Assembly: GCA_002471845.1 (NCBI GenBank)
Contig: DKQT01000010.1
Span: 3,707-67,706 of the forward strand
Source of the DNA: Fidelibacterota bacterium UBA7301
GTDB lineage: Bacteria; Fidelibacterota; Marinisomatia; Marinisomatales; TCS55
Direction: 5' to 3'
DNA: 64,000 nt
Shown here: positions 35,548 through 45,245 of the stretch, piece by piece
Numbering within the stretch: the stretch's first letter is position 1
Layout of the letters: the number at the start of each line of letters is the position of its first letter
The notes under the pieces: generated by a model
What the model saw: only the letters and a program-made list of their open reading frames with translations
Told to the model about the DNA's origin: nothing
The model's database searches: none
Made by a program: the position numbers and the translations under genes

Positions 35548-37728
35548 TTAATTTCTTCTAAAGGGTTTACGAGCTCCGCCGTGGCGGTTTCCGCCTCGTC
35601 CGCTACCTCTCCGGTTATCGTGTCTTTCTCTCGGTGGACGATCTACATAGCCTTCGGGTTTTTCTAATAAAGCTTTACGACTAAAATCCAAACGGCCTTG
35701 GTCATCAACTTTAATGAGTTTTACTTTCACCGAATCGCCGGGTTTTACCACGTCTTCAACTTTTTCCACACGATGCCATTCCATCTCAGAAATATGAATT
35801 AATCCTTCACGTCCTGGCGCGAATTCGACAAATGCACCAAAACTCATCAGTCGAGTGATAATACCATCAAATTCCATCCCAACTTCCGGTTCAAGGGTGA
35901 TTGCACGAACGATCTCAATTGCTTCTTCACACCTTTTCAATTCCAGACTGGCAACGGTGACAATTCCGTCATCATCAACATTAATATTACATTCGGTATC
36001 CGCTATGATTTTTTTAATTGTTTTTCCGCCGGGACCAATTAAGCCGCCAATTTTTTCCGGATTGATCTGCAGGGAAAGTATTTTCGGTGCATATTTGGAC
36101 ATTTCTTGCGGTTCTGGGACAGCATCATACATGATATCCAAAATATGATTTCGGCCGACTTTGGCTTGCGCCAAGGCTTCTTCCAATAATTCGAAAGTAA
36201 TACCATCAATCTTCAGATCCAACTGGATCGCTGAAATGCCGTCACGCGTTCCGGCAACTTTGAAATCCATGTCACCCAAATGATCTTCCGCACCAAGAAT
36301 ATCACTCAAAATAGCGTGACGATCACCGTCTTTAATCAACCCCATGGCTATACCAGCCACGTGGCCCTTGGTCGGCGCCCCGGCATTCATCAAGGCCAAA
36401 GAACCACCGCATACAGATGCCATTGAAGAAGAACCATTTGATTCGGTAATCTCAGAAACGATTCGAACCGTATATGGGAAATCCTCGTAATCTGGTAGTA
36501 TCTCCTTAACGGCACGTTCAGCTAGGTTGCCATGACCCACTTCACGCCGACTAGTAAACCCAAATCTGCCGACCTCGCCGACACAATAAGGGGGGAAATT
36601 GTAATGGAGAAAGAATTTTTTCTTGGTATCCAGATCCATACTGTCAATGATCTGCTCATCCTTGGGTGTTCCCATTGTAAGCACAACAATCGCTTGGGTT
36701 TCTCCACGGGTGAATAAGGCCGAACCATGGGTACGAGGCAAAATACCTGTCTCAATGGTTATCGGACGAATATCCATTGTTTTGCGTCCGTCAGAACGAA
36801 CGCCTTCAAATAGAATCTGCTCCCGGAAAGCCGATTTCAGTTGATCATTTATGAAACCGGTGACCATTTGTTCTGATTCAGGATGGGATTCCTCGAAGGC
36901 CGAAACAGTCTCTTCTTTTAAAGCGGAAATTTTATCTTCACGTTCAGCTTTGTCGCCAGTTTTAATTGCATCATCGATTTTGCTTGAAACCAATTCAGAT
37001 ACTGCTTTTTCAAGTATTTCATCGGTTTCTTCATCAATGATTTCCCGTTTGACAACTTCAACCTCAGAAACCAATTTATTTTGCATGGCAATCAATTCTT
37101 TGATCGGCTCATGAGCAAACTTCATGGCATCAAGGAATTCTTCTTCTGTAATGAGTTTGGCTTCACCTTCGACCATCACGATAGTTTGTTCATTCCCGGA
37201 CACGATTATCCCCATGTCTGAATCTTCCATCTGGGATCGGGTTGGATTAACCACTAATTCACCATCAATTCGCCCAACGCGCACAGTGGCAATCGGGCCT
37301 TTAAAGGGTATGTCCGACAGCATCAAAGCAGCAGAGGCACCCACACCGGCCAGTGTATCGGCCATGTTTTCACCGTCGCTGGATAAAACGGTAATGATCA
37401 CCTGGGTTTCATTTTTGAATGATTTCGGGAAAAGGGGCCGAATCGGACGATCGGTCAACCGGCTGGTTAAAACCTCATGTTCTGATGGCCGAGCCTCTCG
37501 TTTAAAAAATCCGCCGGGAATTTTCCCGCCGGCATAATGGCGTTCTCGATATTCAACTTGTAAAGGGAAATAGTCGATTTCTTCACGTGCTTGTTTGGCC
37601 GCATTTACAGCTACCAGGATGGCTGTTTCGCCATAGTTCACGATAACTGATCCGGATGATTGACGGGCAACCTGTCCGGTCTCAATAGAAAGCGTACTCC
37701 CATTGAGGGTCATTTCTTGTCTTTTCAT
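35548..37728 (-). CDS. pnp: Polynucleotide phosphorylase
   Basis: 726 residues. A 3'-5' phosphorolytic exoribonuclease of mRNA decay. Two RNase PH domains are present (first half PLQVEYRERHYAGGKIPGGF; second half RTHGSALFTRGETQAIV, GSSSMASVCGGSLALM). The KH domain (KIGGLIGPGGKTIKKI) and S1 domain (GIITRLMSFGAFVEFAPGRE) follow, with a short Arg/Gly-rich tail (NRRGSGRGGNRHGGARKP). The tail may add RNA binding. rpsO-pnp order is classical; the rpsO-pnp spacer is 21 bases. Confidence 0.97.
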   Translation of the reverse strand: MKRQEMTLNGSTLSIETGQVARQSSGSVIVNYGETAILVAVNAAKQAREEIDYFPLQVEYRERHYAGGKIPGGFFKREARPSEHEVLTSRLTDRPIRPLFPKSFKNETQVIITVLSSDGENMADTLAGVGASAALMLSDIPFKGPIATVRVGRIDGELVVNPTRSQMEDSDMGIIVSGNEQTIVMVEGEAKLITEEEFLDAMKFAHEPIKELIAMQNKLVSEVEVVKREIIDEETDEILEKAVSELVSSKIDDAIKTGDKAEREDKISALKEETVSAFEESHPESEQMVTGFINDQLKSAFREQILFEGVRSDGRKTMDIRPITIETGILPRTHGSALFTRGETQAIVVLTMGTPKDEQIIDSMDLDTKKKFFLHYNFPPYCVGEVGRFGFTSRREVGHGNLAERAVKEILPDYEDFPYTVRIVSEITESNGSSSMASVCGGSLALMNAGAPTKGHVAGIAMGLIKDGDRHAILSDILGAEDHLGDMDFKVAGTRDGISAIQLDLKIDGITFELLEEALAQAKVGRNHILDIMYDAVPEPQEMSKYAPKILSLQINPEKIGGLIGPGGKTIKKIIADTECNINVDDDGIVTVASLELKRCEEAIEIVRAITLEPEVGMEFDGIITRLMSFGAFVEFAPGREGLIHISEMEWHRVEKVEDVVKPGDSVKVKLIKVDDQGRLDFSRKALLEKPEGYVDRPPRERHDNRRGSGRGGNRHGGARKPFRRN

Positions 37729-37749
37729 TTTATGCTCTTAGTTCCTGTA

Positions 37750-38022
37750 TTAATTTCGGCGAATGGACAATTCTTGTGTCACACTCAAATATGAGTCGGG
37801 ATCGGTCCGACGAAGGTATTTTAAATGTTTTTTCCGCTGGGAAACAAGCATAACCAATCCGCGGCGGGAGTGATTATCTTTTTTGTTCCCTTTTGCATGT
37901 TCAGTCAGAGATCTGATTCTGGCCGTTAATAAAGCGATTTGTACTTTTGGTGATCCGGTATCTTTATCATCTTTACCGAATTGAGTTACAATTTCTTGTA
38001 TTTGTTCATTTTTTAAGGACAT
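37750..38022 (-). CDS. rpsO: Ribosomal protein uS15
   Basis: 90 residues, full length. QEIVTQFGKDDKDTGSPKVQ, IALLTARIRSLTEHAKGNKK, DNHSRRGLVMLVSQRKKHLK match uS15 throughout. It binds the central domain of 16S rRNA early in small-subunit assembly and in many bacteria represses its own mRNA. AGGAGA precedes its ATG. Confidence 0.98.
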   Translation of the reverse strand: MSLKNEQIQEIVTQFGKDDKDTGSPKVQIALLTARIRSLTEHAKGNKKDNHSRRGLVMLVSQRKKHLKYLRRTDPDSYLSVTQELSIRRN

Positions 38023-38030
38023 TTTGTCTC

Positions 38031-38966
38031 CTATTTATATTTTTGCATCAATCTCATGCAAAACTGTTTATCTTTCTTTAACTGTTTAATTAATTCTTGA
38101 GGGTCTGAGAATTTTTGCTCATCCCTGATACGTTCTAAAAATTCTACAATAATATTTTTTCCGTAGAGATCATTCAATTCTTTATCGAAAAAGTGAACTT
38201 CCATTACAAAATCTGTCTCTTCAAAGGTTGGACGAACCCCTAAGTTACACATGCCATAAAGATTATTCCCATTAATCCTTCCACGGATGCAATAAACACC
38301 ATTGGCCGGAACCAACTGGTTTTTCTCTTCCGGAATGAAGTTTGCGGTGGGAAAACCGAGGCCTTTGCCCCTCCCTACCCCATGAATCACATGTGCTTCA
38401 AAGCCAAATACCCATCCCAATTCAAAGGATGCGCGGCGGACGTATCCCTGCCGAATCAATTCACGAATATGGGTACTGGATATGGTTATGTTTTCATCAG
38501 AAATGGGCTCAACCACATCCACTGCAAACCCGTTATCCTTTCCGAAATTCTGCAGGAATTCGGGTGATCCTTCCCGTTCAAAACCAAAATGGTGATCATA
38601 TCCAACGATTATACATGAGGGTTCAAAATTTTTAATAACTATTTGCTTTAAAAAATCACCGGCTACCATGTACGAAAAATCAGGATTAAAAGGAATAACA
38701 ACTACAACATCAAGTCGGCAGGACTCCAGGATTTCCAGTTTTTTATCAATATGCATCAGAAGGGGTAATTTTTCACCAAACTCAAGAACGTGTCTCGGAT
38801 GGGGATCAAAAGTAATTAAAACCGATTTAACCCCCTTGGAATCTGCCACAGATTTTACTTTTTTGATTATTTCCTGGTGGCCGCGATGACATCCGTCAAA
38901 TGTGCCAATCGTGACTACACTGCGGGGATGTTTTTGAATGGCATCTAATGTACGGTAGATATCCAT
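38031..38966 (-). CDS. ribF: Bifunctional riboflavin kinase/FAD synthetase
   Basis: 311 residues. The N-terminal FMN adenylyltransferase domain has VTIGTFDGCHRGHQEI and CIIVGYDHHFGFEREG. The C-terminal riboflavin kinase domain has HVIHGVGRGKGLGFPTANF, NGVYCIRGRI and VEFLERIRDEQKF. It makes FMN and FAD from riboflavin. It overlaps truB by 22 bases, and truB-ribF-rpsO order is common. Confidence 0.96.
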   Translation of the reverse strand: MDIYRTLDAIQKHPRSVVTIGTFDGCHRGHQEIIKKVKSVADSKGVKSVLITFDPHPRHVLEFGEKLPLLMHIDKKLEILESCRLDVVVVIPFNPDFSYMVAGDFLKQIVIKNFEPSCIIVGYDHHFGFEREGSPEFLQNFGKDNGFAVDVVEPISDENITISSTHIRELIRQGYVRRASFELGWVFGFEAHVIHGVGRGKGLGFPTANFIPEEKNQLVPANGVYCIRGRINGNNLYGMCNLGVRPTFEETDFVMEVHFFDKELNDLYGKNIIVEFLERIRDEQKFSDPQELIKQLKKDKQFCMRLMQKYK

Positions 38967-39598
38967 TCCGCTTCAAATTCCTCTATTTTGATTGAATCCT
39001 GAATTTTTCTGTCACCCACAGCTATGCGCTGCAATTCGACCAAATGCCCCACTGTACCCAGTTTTTTGGCTATGTCCATCCCAAGGGCGCGGATATAGGT
39101 GCCTTTGGAGCAAGTTACGAAAAAGTCGATTTTATCCTCGAAAATTCCGTTCAAGACAATTTGATGGATCTGGACTACTGAGGGTTCCCGTTCAACCGTT
39201 TTGTTTTGTCGTGCTAATTTATATAATCTTACACCATTAATCTTTTTTGCTGAATACATAGGCGGTGTCTGCTCATAATCACCTAAAAATGATATTAAGG
39301 TCTGCTGTACATCGGCTTCATCAAGGTTTGGAACATGAGCGGATTTGATCGCATTCCCTTCCAGGTCAAGTGTATCTGTTTCTATTCCCAGTTTGAGCAC
39401 GGCCCTGTAAGATTTAACATGGCCTGAAATTCCAGTTAATTTCTTGGTATCTGCCCCGGTCCCGATAATCAGCACGCCTTCTGCAAATGGATCCAACGTG
39501 CCACCATGACCCACTTTCTTTTCCCCAGTAATACCGCGAATTTTCTTAACCACGTTAAAACTGGTCCATCCTATAGGTTTGTATATATTAAAAATCAT
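38945..39598 (-). CDS. truB: tRNA pseudouridine-55 synthase
   Basis: 217 residues. YKPIGWTSFNVVKKIRG, KVGHGGTLDPFAEGVLIIG (catalytic Asp), TPPMYSAKKINGVRLYKLAR and CSKGTYIRALGMDIAKKLG are the TruB blocks. It modifies U55 in the T loop of most tRNAs. It is shorter than E. coli TruB because the C-terminal PUA-like domain is reduced to about 30 residues. Five bases separate it from rbfA. Confidence 0.95.
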   Translation of the reverse strand: MIFNIYKPIGWTSFNVVKKIRGITGEKKVGHGGTLDPFAEGVLIIGTGADTKKLTGISGHVKSYRAVLKLGIETDTLDLEGNAIKSAHVPNLDEADVQQTLISFLGDYEQTPPMYSAKKINGVRLYKLARQNKTVEREPSVVQIHQIVLNGIFEDKIDFFVTCSKGTYIRALGMDIAKKLGTVGHLVELQRIAVGDRKIQDSIKIEEFEAEWISTVH

Positions 39599-39602
39599 GA
39601 CG

Positions 39603-39962
39603 CTATTCGTGGGAATCTAACTGGTGAAATATGCTATCCAGTTTTTGGGTATATTCCATTGTGTCGTCGTAATAGAATTTGAGTTCGGGTGTATATTTTA
39701 TCCGTAGTTCCTGCCCGAGAAATTTACGAAATGCTTTAGCACGGTTATTCATTTCTAATTGAAGGTTTTCGATGGATTTTTTCTTTTTTACGACACTAAA
39801 AAATACTTTTGCATACTTTAAATCCGAAGATATAGAAACACGGGAAAATGTAACAAATCCTAAATCGGATAAGTCTATAAACTGGGTCTGAATTTCGCCA
39901 AGGATGTGCTGAATTTCATTTGCGACCCGCTCTGTACGCTTAAAGGGCCGTTCGGACTTCAA
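39603..39962 (-). CDS. rbfA: Ribosome-binding factor A
   Basis: 119 residues. The KH-like fold of RbfA is recognisable in RTERVANEIQHILGEIQTQF, VTFSRVSISSDLKYAKVFFS and KFLGQELRIKYTPELKFYYD, DDTMEYTQKLDSIF. It helps mature the 5' end of 16S rRNA, notably in the cold. The start is TTG, overlapping the infB TGA stop as TTGA. Confidence 0.95.
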   Translation of the reverse strand: MKSERPFKRTERVANEIQHILGEIQTQFIDLSDLGFVTFSRVSISSDLKYAKVFFSVVKKKKSIENLQLEMNNRAKAFRKFLGQELRIKYTPELKFYYDDTMEYTQKLDSIFHQLDSHE

Positions 39963-42430
39963 CTGATTTCTAAGGTCCTTTTGATAGTTTTTATTTCATA
40001 GCACACAATAATATCCCCTTCTTTGAATTTGGAGAAATTATTGATTCCGATACCACATTCAAATCCTTCACGGATTTCCTTTGCGTCGTCCTTCAAGTGT
40101 TTCAGGGATGTAATTTCACCCGCCGCAATTTCTTCCTCCTCACGAAGAACACGTGCTTTTGCGTTTCGAACAACAGTTCCTTCCATCACTTTAGATCCAG
40201 CAATAAAGCCAATTTTTGGAATTTTAAATGCGGCCTGGACGATAGCACGCCCTAAAACTTCTTCGACTAATTCAGGTTCAAGGAGACCTTCCAAGGCCAG
40301 GGTAACTTCTTCTACAGCATTGTAAATAACATTGTACGAACGGATATCCACACCTTCCTGTTTTGCCTGCAGTTTCGCGTTCGATGAAACCTGGACATGA
40401 AAACCTATAATCACTGCATTAGACGCGGCAGCCAATAGGACATCCGATTCCGAAACCATCCCGACTGCTTTATGGATAACCTGAACACCTACCTCATCGT
40501 TGGCAATTTTTTCCAATTGTTCAGATAATGCCTCTATAGAACCGTCCACATCACCTTTAATGATAATTGACAGATTCTTAATTGCACCTTCTTTGATCAG
40601 CGCAGACATGGCATCCAAGGATTGAGCAGCGATTTTCTTTTGATCAATTTCACGTTTTAACCGCTGCCGTTCAGAAGCGATCCGTTTGATTTCGCGTTCA
40701 TCCTCTACAACTGCAAATATGTCTGCAGATTGGGGTACTTGGTCAAAGCCTAGAATTTGGATTGGATCCGATGGCCCCGCCTCTTTGATTCTTTGTCCCC
40801 GTTCATTCATCATGGCACGGACCTTGCCAGATATATTGTTGCAGATAAAGGGGTTTCCAACTTTTAACGTCCCCTTTTGAATTAAAACAGTGGCAATGGG
40901 GCCATGACCTTTATCCAATTTTGAATCCACAACGGTACCCCGGGCAAGTGTATCCCTATTTGCCTTAAGCTCGAGCATCTCAGCTTCTATGAGCATAGAT
41001 GCCAATAAATCATCCACACCCTGCCCCGTTTTTGCTGAAATTGGAATTGCCTGAATTTTACCTCCCCAATCTTCTACCAGGACATTGTGCTCAGATAATT
41101 CACGTTTTACCCGTTCAGGGTCCATATCAGGTAAATCTATTTTATTTATGGCTATGATCAAGGGTACATTTGCCGCTTTAGCATGGTCAATCGCTTCTAC
41201 TGTTTGAGGCATTACACCATCGTTGGCAGCCACAACCAAAACAACCATATCAGTCACTTGTGCACCACGGGCACGCATGGCTGTAAACGCTTCATGACCA
41301 GGGGTATCTAAAAAGGTAACTGAATTGCCATCCTTAAGTTCAACCTTGTGGGCACCGATATGTTGGGTGATGCCCCCTGATTCTCCACCAACAACATTCG
41401 TTTCGCGTATATAATCCAATAGTGAAGTTTTACCGTGATCCACATGCCCCATAACGGTTACTATAGGTGAACGACTAACTGCTTTTTCAATATCTTCTTT
41501 TGAATCCTCGATGATGAATAAATCATCTCCAATATCTTCTAATTTTTCAGCTGCAAATTCAAATTCTTCAGCCAAAAGTTCAATTACATCCCAATCCAGG
41601 CGTTGATTAATTGTGGCTAAAACGCCGAGCCCCATACATTTTTGAATGACATCATTCGGTTTGGTATTGAATATTTTTGATACTTCATCCACACTGGAAA
41701 ATTCTGCGATTTTAATTGGTTTAACTTCAACCTCTTGTTCCTCGCCCTGTTGAAAATCTTTTTCTTTTTTATAACTTTTCTTCTTGGCCTTGGTATCAAT
41801 TTTGGCTGTTATTTTCCTTACCGTTTCGACAGCAGATTTTGGGGATTTTGGTTCCGGTTTAATCTTTTGATCAGTACGTCGACGAGTTGTGCCTTTCCCA
41901 ACTGCCGCCTCAATTTCGGACAAATCAATTCTACGGAGTTTCTTTTTTGGTATTTTAGCTTCTTGTTTTTTTCTATCTGCTTCTAATTTGACTTGCTTTT
42001 CAAGCTGTTCTTTGCGTTCAGTTTCTTTTTTTACTTTAAGATCAGCTTCTAGTTCGGCCTTTTCTTTTTCTTTTGCCGCACGAATCTTGGCCTCTTCGTC
42101 TCTTCGTTTCTTTTCAATTTCTGCTGACTTTTTTTCTTCGACTTCCAGTTTCCTCTGCTCATCAAGTGATAGCAATTTTAACTTTTTGTTGGCTTTTTGC
42201 TGTTCCTTAATGCGCGTATCATGAATTTCTCGACGCACCTGTTCTTTTCGATATCGCTCTATGGATTCTTTATCCTTATGAAATTCAGCCAGAATGATGT
42301 TGTAAGACTCTTCATCCACTGGCGCCATATGGCTCCCAACTTGGATGCCCCTATCCTTCAAAAAGGACAATATTTCCGTATGGGAAATATTTAATTCTTT
42401 GGCGATTTGAAATATTCGATGTTTAGCCAT
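39959..42430 (-). CDS. infB: Translation initiation factor IF-2
   Basis: 823 residues. The N-terminal IF2N helix bundle (RIFQIAKELNISHTEILSFL) is followed by a long Lys/Glu-rich coiled region (about 65-215). The GTPase core carries G1 GHVDHGKTSL, G2 SGGITQHIGAH, G3 DTPGHEAFTAMRARGA, and G4 NKIDLP. Domains II-IV continue to FECGIGINNFSKFKEGD. It brings fMet-tRNA to the 30S subunit. Position nusA-infB-rbfA is the standard order. Confidence 0.97.
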   Translation of the reverse strand: MAKHRIFQIAKELNISHTEILSFLKDRGIQVGSHMAPVDEESYNIILAEFHKDKESIERYRKEQVRREIHDTRIKEQQKANKKLKLLSLDEQRKLEVEEKKSAEIEKKRRDEEAKIRAAKEKEKAELEADLKVKKETERKEQLEKQVKLEADRKKQEAKIPKKKLRRIDLSEIEAAVGKGTTRRRTDQKIKPEPKSPKSAVETVRKITAKIDTKAKKKSYKKEKDFQQGEEQEVEVKPIKIAEFSSVDEVSKIFNTKPNDVIQKCMGLGVLATINQRLDWDVIELLAEEFEFAAEKLEDIGDDLFIIEDSKEDIEKAVSRSPIVTVMGHVDHGKTSLLDYIRETNVVGGESGGITQHIGAHKVELKDGNSVTFLDTPGHEAFTAMRARGAQVTDMVVLVVAANDGVMPQTVEAIDHAKAANVPLIIAINKIDLPDMDPERVKRELSEHNVLVEDWGGKIQAIPISAKTGQGVDDLLASMLIEAEMLELKANRDTLARGTVVDSKLDKGHGPIATVLIQKGTLKVGNPFICNNISGKVRAMMNERGQRIKEAGPSDPIQILGFDQVPQSADIFAVVEDEREIKRIASERQRLKREIDQKKIAAQSLDAMSALIKEGAIKNLSIIIKGDVDGSIEALSEQLEKIANDEVGVQVIHKAVGMVSESDVLLAAASNAVIIGFHVQVSSNAKLQAKQEGVDIRSYNVIYNAVEEVTLALEGLLEPELVEEVLGRAIVQAAFKIPKIGFIAGSKVMEGTVVRNAKARVLREEEEIAAGEITSLKHLKDDAKEIREGFECGIGINNFSKFKEGDIIVCYEIKTIKRTLEIS

Positions 42431-42434
42431 GTAT

Positions 42435-43871
42435 TCAGGATTCTATTTCTTCTAATTTTTCTGTAGGTGATTTAGTAGTCTCTGGTTCAACAGATTCTTC
42501 TTTTCTAGGATCGGATTGGGAAGCTTCCTCGGGAGTATCATTTATGGATTCAGGTTGAATCTCAGTTTCTTCACTTTCCTTTGGTTCAGCTTCAGCCTCT
42601 TCTTTCGCTTCCTCAGCCTGGTTGGCTTCTACAAATGCCTGGACGGCATCATAGATTTTTTCCAGAGTTGTATCTGCAATACCCTTGATTTCCAATAATT
42701 TTTCTTCTTCAGCATTTAATAGTTCGGAAATAGTGGTAATACCTTTTTCTTTGAGTGGTTTCACGGCCCGGGCAGGCATATCCGGAATGTCTGCTAACGG
42801 TGTTTCCTGTTCAATCCGTTTACGTTCATATTCCTTCTTCCCAAAGGCATCAATGCGATATTCAGTGACGTTAGCAGCAAGATTTACATTTACACCGCCT
42901 CTACCAATAGCAAATTCAAGATCATCATCATCGAAAATAGCTATGCAGTATTTCCGGTCATCATCAAGATAAAGATCCAACGGTTTTGCTGGTGACAATG
43001 CCCGTGACACCAGGATTTCAGATTGCTCGCTGTAATTGATGATATCGATTCTTTCATTATTCAATTCACGGACAATGGCTTGAATACGACTACCACGCAT
43101 ACCGACACAGGCTCCTACAGGGTCAATGCGGCGATCATGGGATTGGACGATGATTTTCGCCCGTTCTCCGGGATACCTGGAAATAGTACGGATCTCAATA
43201 ATGCCGTCTTCAATTTCTGGTACTTCCATTTCAAATAACTTGTATAAAAAGTGGTTGTCGCTGCGGGAGATAACAATTTCCGGACCACGAGAGGTAATTT
43301 CGACTGATTTAATTACAGCCCGAATTGAATCACCGCGACGATAGCGTTCCGATTTTATGGTTTCCTTGCGAGGCATGCGTAATTCAGCATGTTCAATGTT
43401 AACAAAAATATTGTCCCGCTGAACCTGGTGAACCGTTCCAATTACAATTTCACCGACTCGATTTGCATAGTCTTCATAAATATATTTCTTTTCAACATCC
43501 TGTAACCGTTGGGAAAAAAATTGTTTTGCCAAATGGATCAACCTACGACCAAAAATCAGGGGATCAATAATTTCAACGTAAGTATCTCCCAATTCCAGGT
43601 CCTCAGCCATTTCAGGATCTACCTCACGGATTTCATCGAGGGTGATTTCCATTACGGGATCTTCAACGTCTTCAACAATTATCTTCTCAACATAAATTTC
43701 AAATTCCCCTTTATCAATATTTACAATGACGCTGCAATTGCTTGCATCTCCCCGTTCACGCTCTACCATATGCAAGAACAGCCCCTCGAGGATGGAACCC
43801 AGTTCGGACCGCTCTACATTTTTTTCACGAGCGATTTCTGAAAAAACTTCTATTAATTCTCTATTAATCAA
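42435..43871 (-). CDS. nusA: Transcription factor NusA
   Basis: 478 residues. The N-terminal RNAP-binding domain (1-125), S1 (about 135-200; GEIVIGTVHQVQRDNIFVNI) and two KH domains (DPVGACVGMRGSRIQAIVRE, AIGRGGVNVNLAANV) are in order. A helix-hairpin-helix segment (about 365-420; ITTISELLNAEEEKLLEIKG) follows. The last 60 residues are strongly acidic (Glu-rich), a feature of NusA in several phyla. It modulates pausing, termination and antitermination. Four bases separate it from infB. Confidence 0.97.
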   Translation of the reverse strand: MINRELIEVFSEIAREKNVERSELGSILEGLFLHMVERERGDASNCSVIVNIDKGEFEIYVEKIIVEDVEDPVMEITLDEIREVDPEMAEDLELGDTYVEIIDPLIFGRRLIHLAKQFFSQRLQDVEKKYIYEDYANRVGEIVIGTVHQVQRDNIFVNIEHAELRMPRKETIKSERYRRGDSIRAVIKSVEITSRGPEIVISRSDNHFLYKLFEMEVPEIEDGIIEIRTISRYPGERAKIIVQSHDRRIDPVGACVGMRGSRIQAIVRELNNERIDIINYSEQSEILVSRALSPAKPLDLYLDDDRKYCIAIFDDDDLEFAIGRGGVNVNLAANVTEYRIDAFGKKEYERKRIEQETPLADIPDMPARAVKPLKEKGITTISELLNAEEEKLLEIKGIADTTLEKIYDAVQAFVEANQAEEAKEEAEAEPKESEETEIQPESINDTPEEASQSDPRKEESVEPETTKSPTEKLEEIES

Positions 43872-43889
43872 AACGCCTCCAATATGGAA

Positions 43890-44318
43890 TTAGAATTTGA
43901 TTTCCACTATAGCTGATTCAATTTCATCAAATTGATACCAACTTTTAATCCCTTTAGGTGATCGTCCTTCAAAACTACTGTCATTAACCTGACAAATTTC
44001 AACCGTTGTAGGACTTGACTCACCAATTTGCCTTACGATCACTTTTCTGCCTTTATTTTTCCTGAATTGTACAGGATGCTTCAATGGCAGAGCCAACCCC
44101 GGAGAAGTAACCTCGAGTTGAAAACCACCGGGGAATGCTTCATCTAAAACACCGGAATCCCGGACCGTTCGCGCTATCTGTGTTGTCGTGTTAAGATCAA
44201 CAGGAATTATACCGTCAATAACGATTTGCACCTTGGGTTGTGATTTGTTCAGTACAAAATCCAGTAAAACCAGGTGATCCGGTAGCAATGCCGCTATTTT
44301 ATTTTTCAATGTGCTCAT
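43890..44318 (-). CDS. rimP: Ribosome maturation factor RimP
   Basis: 142 residues. VLLDFVLNKSQPKVQIVIDG, TTTQIARTVRDSGVLDEAFP and LEVTSPGLALPLKHPVQFRK match RimP, which assists 30S maturation. I start at ATG 44318 (MSTLKNKIAALLPD). The frame stays open upstream to 44393 only by running through a strong terminator-like hairpin, so the longer version is rejected. First gene of the rimP-nusA-infB operon. Confidence 0.93.
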   Translation of the reverse strand: MSTLKNKIAALLPDHLVLLDFVLNKSQPKVQIVIDGIIPVDLNTTTQIARTVRDSGVLDEAFPGGFQLEVTSPGLALPLKHPVQFRKNKGRKVIVRQIGESSPTTVEICQVNDSSFEGRSPKGIKSWYQFDEIESAIVEIKF

Positions 44319-44330
44319 ATCCACGTAAAA

Positions 44331-44358
44331 GAAAAGTGGGTCGGGCAACCCACTTTTC
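44331..44358 (-). terminator. Terminator or attenuator ahead of rimP
   Basis: GAAAAGTGGG (44331-44340) pairs perfectly with CCCACTTTTC (44349-44358) around an eight-base loop. Leftward transcription then meets TTTT (44327-44330). It lies between the TPR membrane-protein gene and the rimP ATG, 12 bases from the latter. It could end the upstream transcript or attenuate the operon. Confidence 0.8.
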
Positions 44359-44401
44359 GGCCGAGAAATTACAAGATTATTAAAGTCAATCAAAGTCTAA
44401 T

Positions 44402-45088
44402 TCATTCCTGCTCCCTACCAATTATTTTTCCGGTGATCTCATCTGCTTTCTGCTTCAATTCAAAATTATTTTCAAATTCCTCTAGTACACCGTTTACCAA
44501 ATTTTGGGCATCCTGTTTATTTCCATTGGCCAGTGAAAGTTCTGCCAATCCTAGGGAAGTCCATGCCCTTTCTTCTTTGCTATTGGCATTTTCTGTGGCC
44601 ATTTTCTGGTATTTTATTGCATTTGTTAAATCATTGTTTACCTTATAAATTTCTACCAATGCCCTATAAGTTGAACTGAATAGCAACGGATTTTTCCCTT
44701 TATTGGCATACCGTTCAAAATGTGGCAAGGCCATCTCATATTCGTTTTTATCAAAATATATACGTCCCAAATAATAACTGGCGACCCTGCCGGCCGGTGT
44801 ACTTCCATATTCATCAATAACCTCCCGCAGGTGAATCATGGCATTTTCATGATCATCTAAATCTATATACACCATAGCCTTGCTTATTATATTTTCGGCC
44901 GCTTCCCGATTGACTGATTGATTATTGGTATAAAGCCAAACCGCCAGCATAACAGCAATAATACCGATAATTGAACGGGTATAAAGCTGCTTTTTTTCAT
45001 TTAAATGTTCTTTTAAAGAGAAAATGCCTTCCAGGAATGGGTCCCGCTGAATCTCTTTTTTGGTAATTTTTCTTTTCGGTTTTAACAT
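44402..45088 (-). CDS. Membrane-anchored TPR protein (YfgM-like)
   Basis: 228 residues. A basic cytoplasmic N-terminus (1-35), one membrane helix (SIIGIIAVMLAVWLYT) and four to five TPR units (AMVYIDLDDHENAMIHLREV, ASYYLGRIYFDKNEYEMALP, YRALVEIYKVNNDLTNAI, TSLGLAELSLANGNKQDA) give the plan of YfgM, a SecYEG-associated chaperone partner. The gene sits between tRNA-Arg and the rimP terminator. The specific role is inference. Confidence 0.7.
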   Translation of the reverse strand: MLKPKRKITKKEIQRDPFLEGIFSLKEHLNEKKQLYTRSIIGIIAVMLAVWLYTNNQSVNREAAENIISKAMVYIDLDDHENAMIHLREVIDEYGSTPAGRVASYYLGRIYFDKNEYEMALPHFERYANKGKNPLLFSSTYRALVEIYKVNNDLTNAIKYQKMATENANSKEERAWTSLGLAELSLANGNKQDAQNLVNGVLEEFENNFELKQKADEITGKIIGREQE

Positions 45089-45109
45089 TAATAAGCTCTT
45101 CTTTTATTG

Positions 45110-45181
45110 TACCCCCGACTGGAGTCGAACCAGTATCTAATCCTTAGGAGGGATTTATTCTATCCATTGAACTACAGGGGC
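45110..45181 (-). tRNA. tRNA-Arg (CCT)
   Basis: On the minus strand the acceptor GCCCCTG pairs with CGGGGGT (two G-T pairs), discriminator A. The anticodon stem AATCC/GGATT surrounds CTCCTAA, giving CCT, which reads the rare AGG codon. T stem ACTGG/CCAGT. No CCA is encoded. It lies 21 bases ahead of the TPR gene in the same direction. Confidence 0.94.
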
Positions 45182-45245
45182 AGAATGGGAAATTACTGCC
45201 GGTATGGAATTGAGTAAAAGTAAGAAAAGGTGAATTTTATATATA

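Noticed and set aside
44319..44393. Longer rimP start at 44393
   Set aside because: The added residues are encoded by a terminator hairpin and do not belong to the RimP family.
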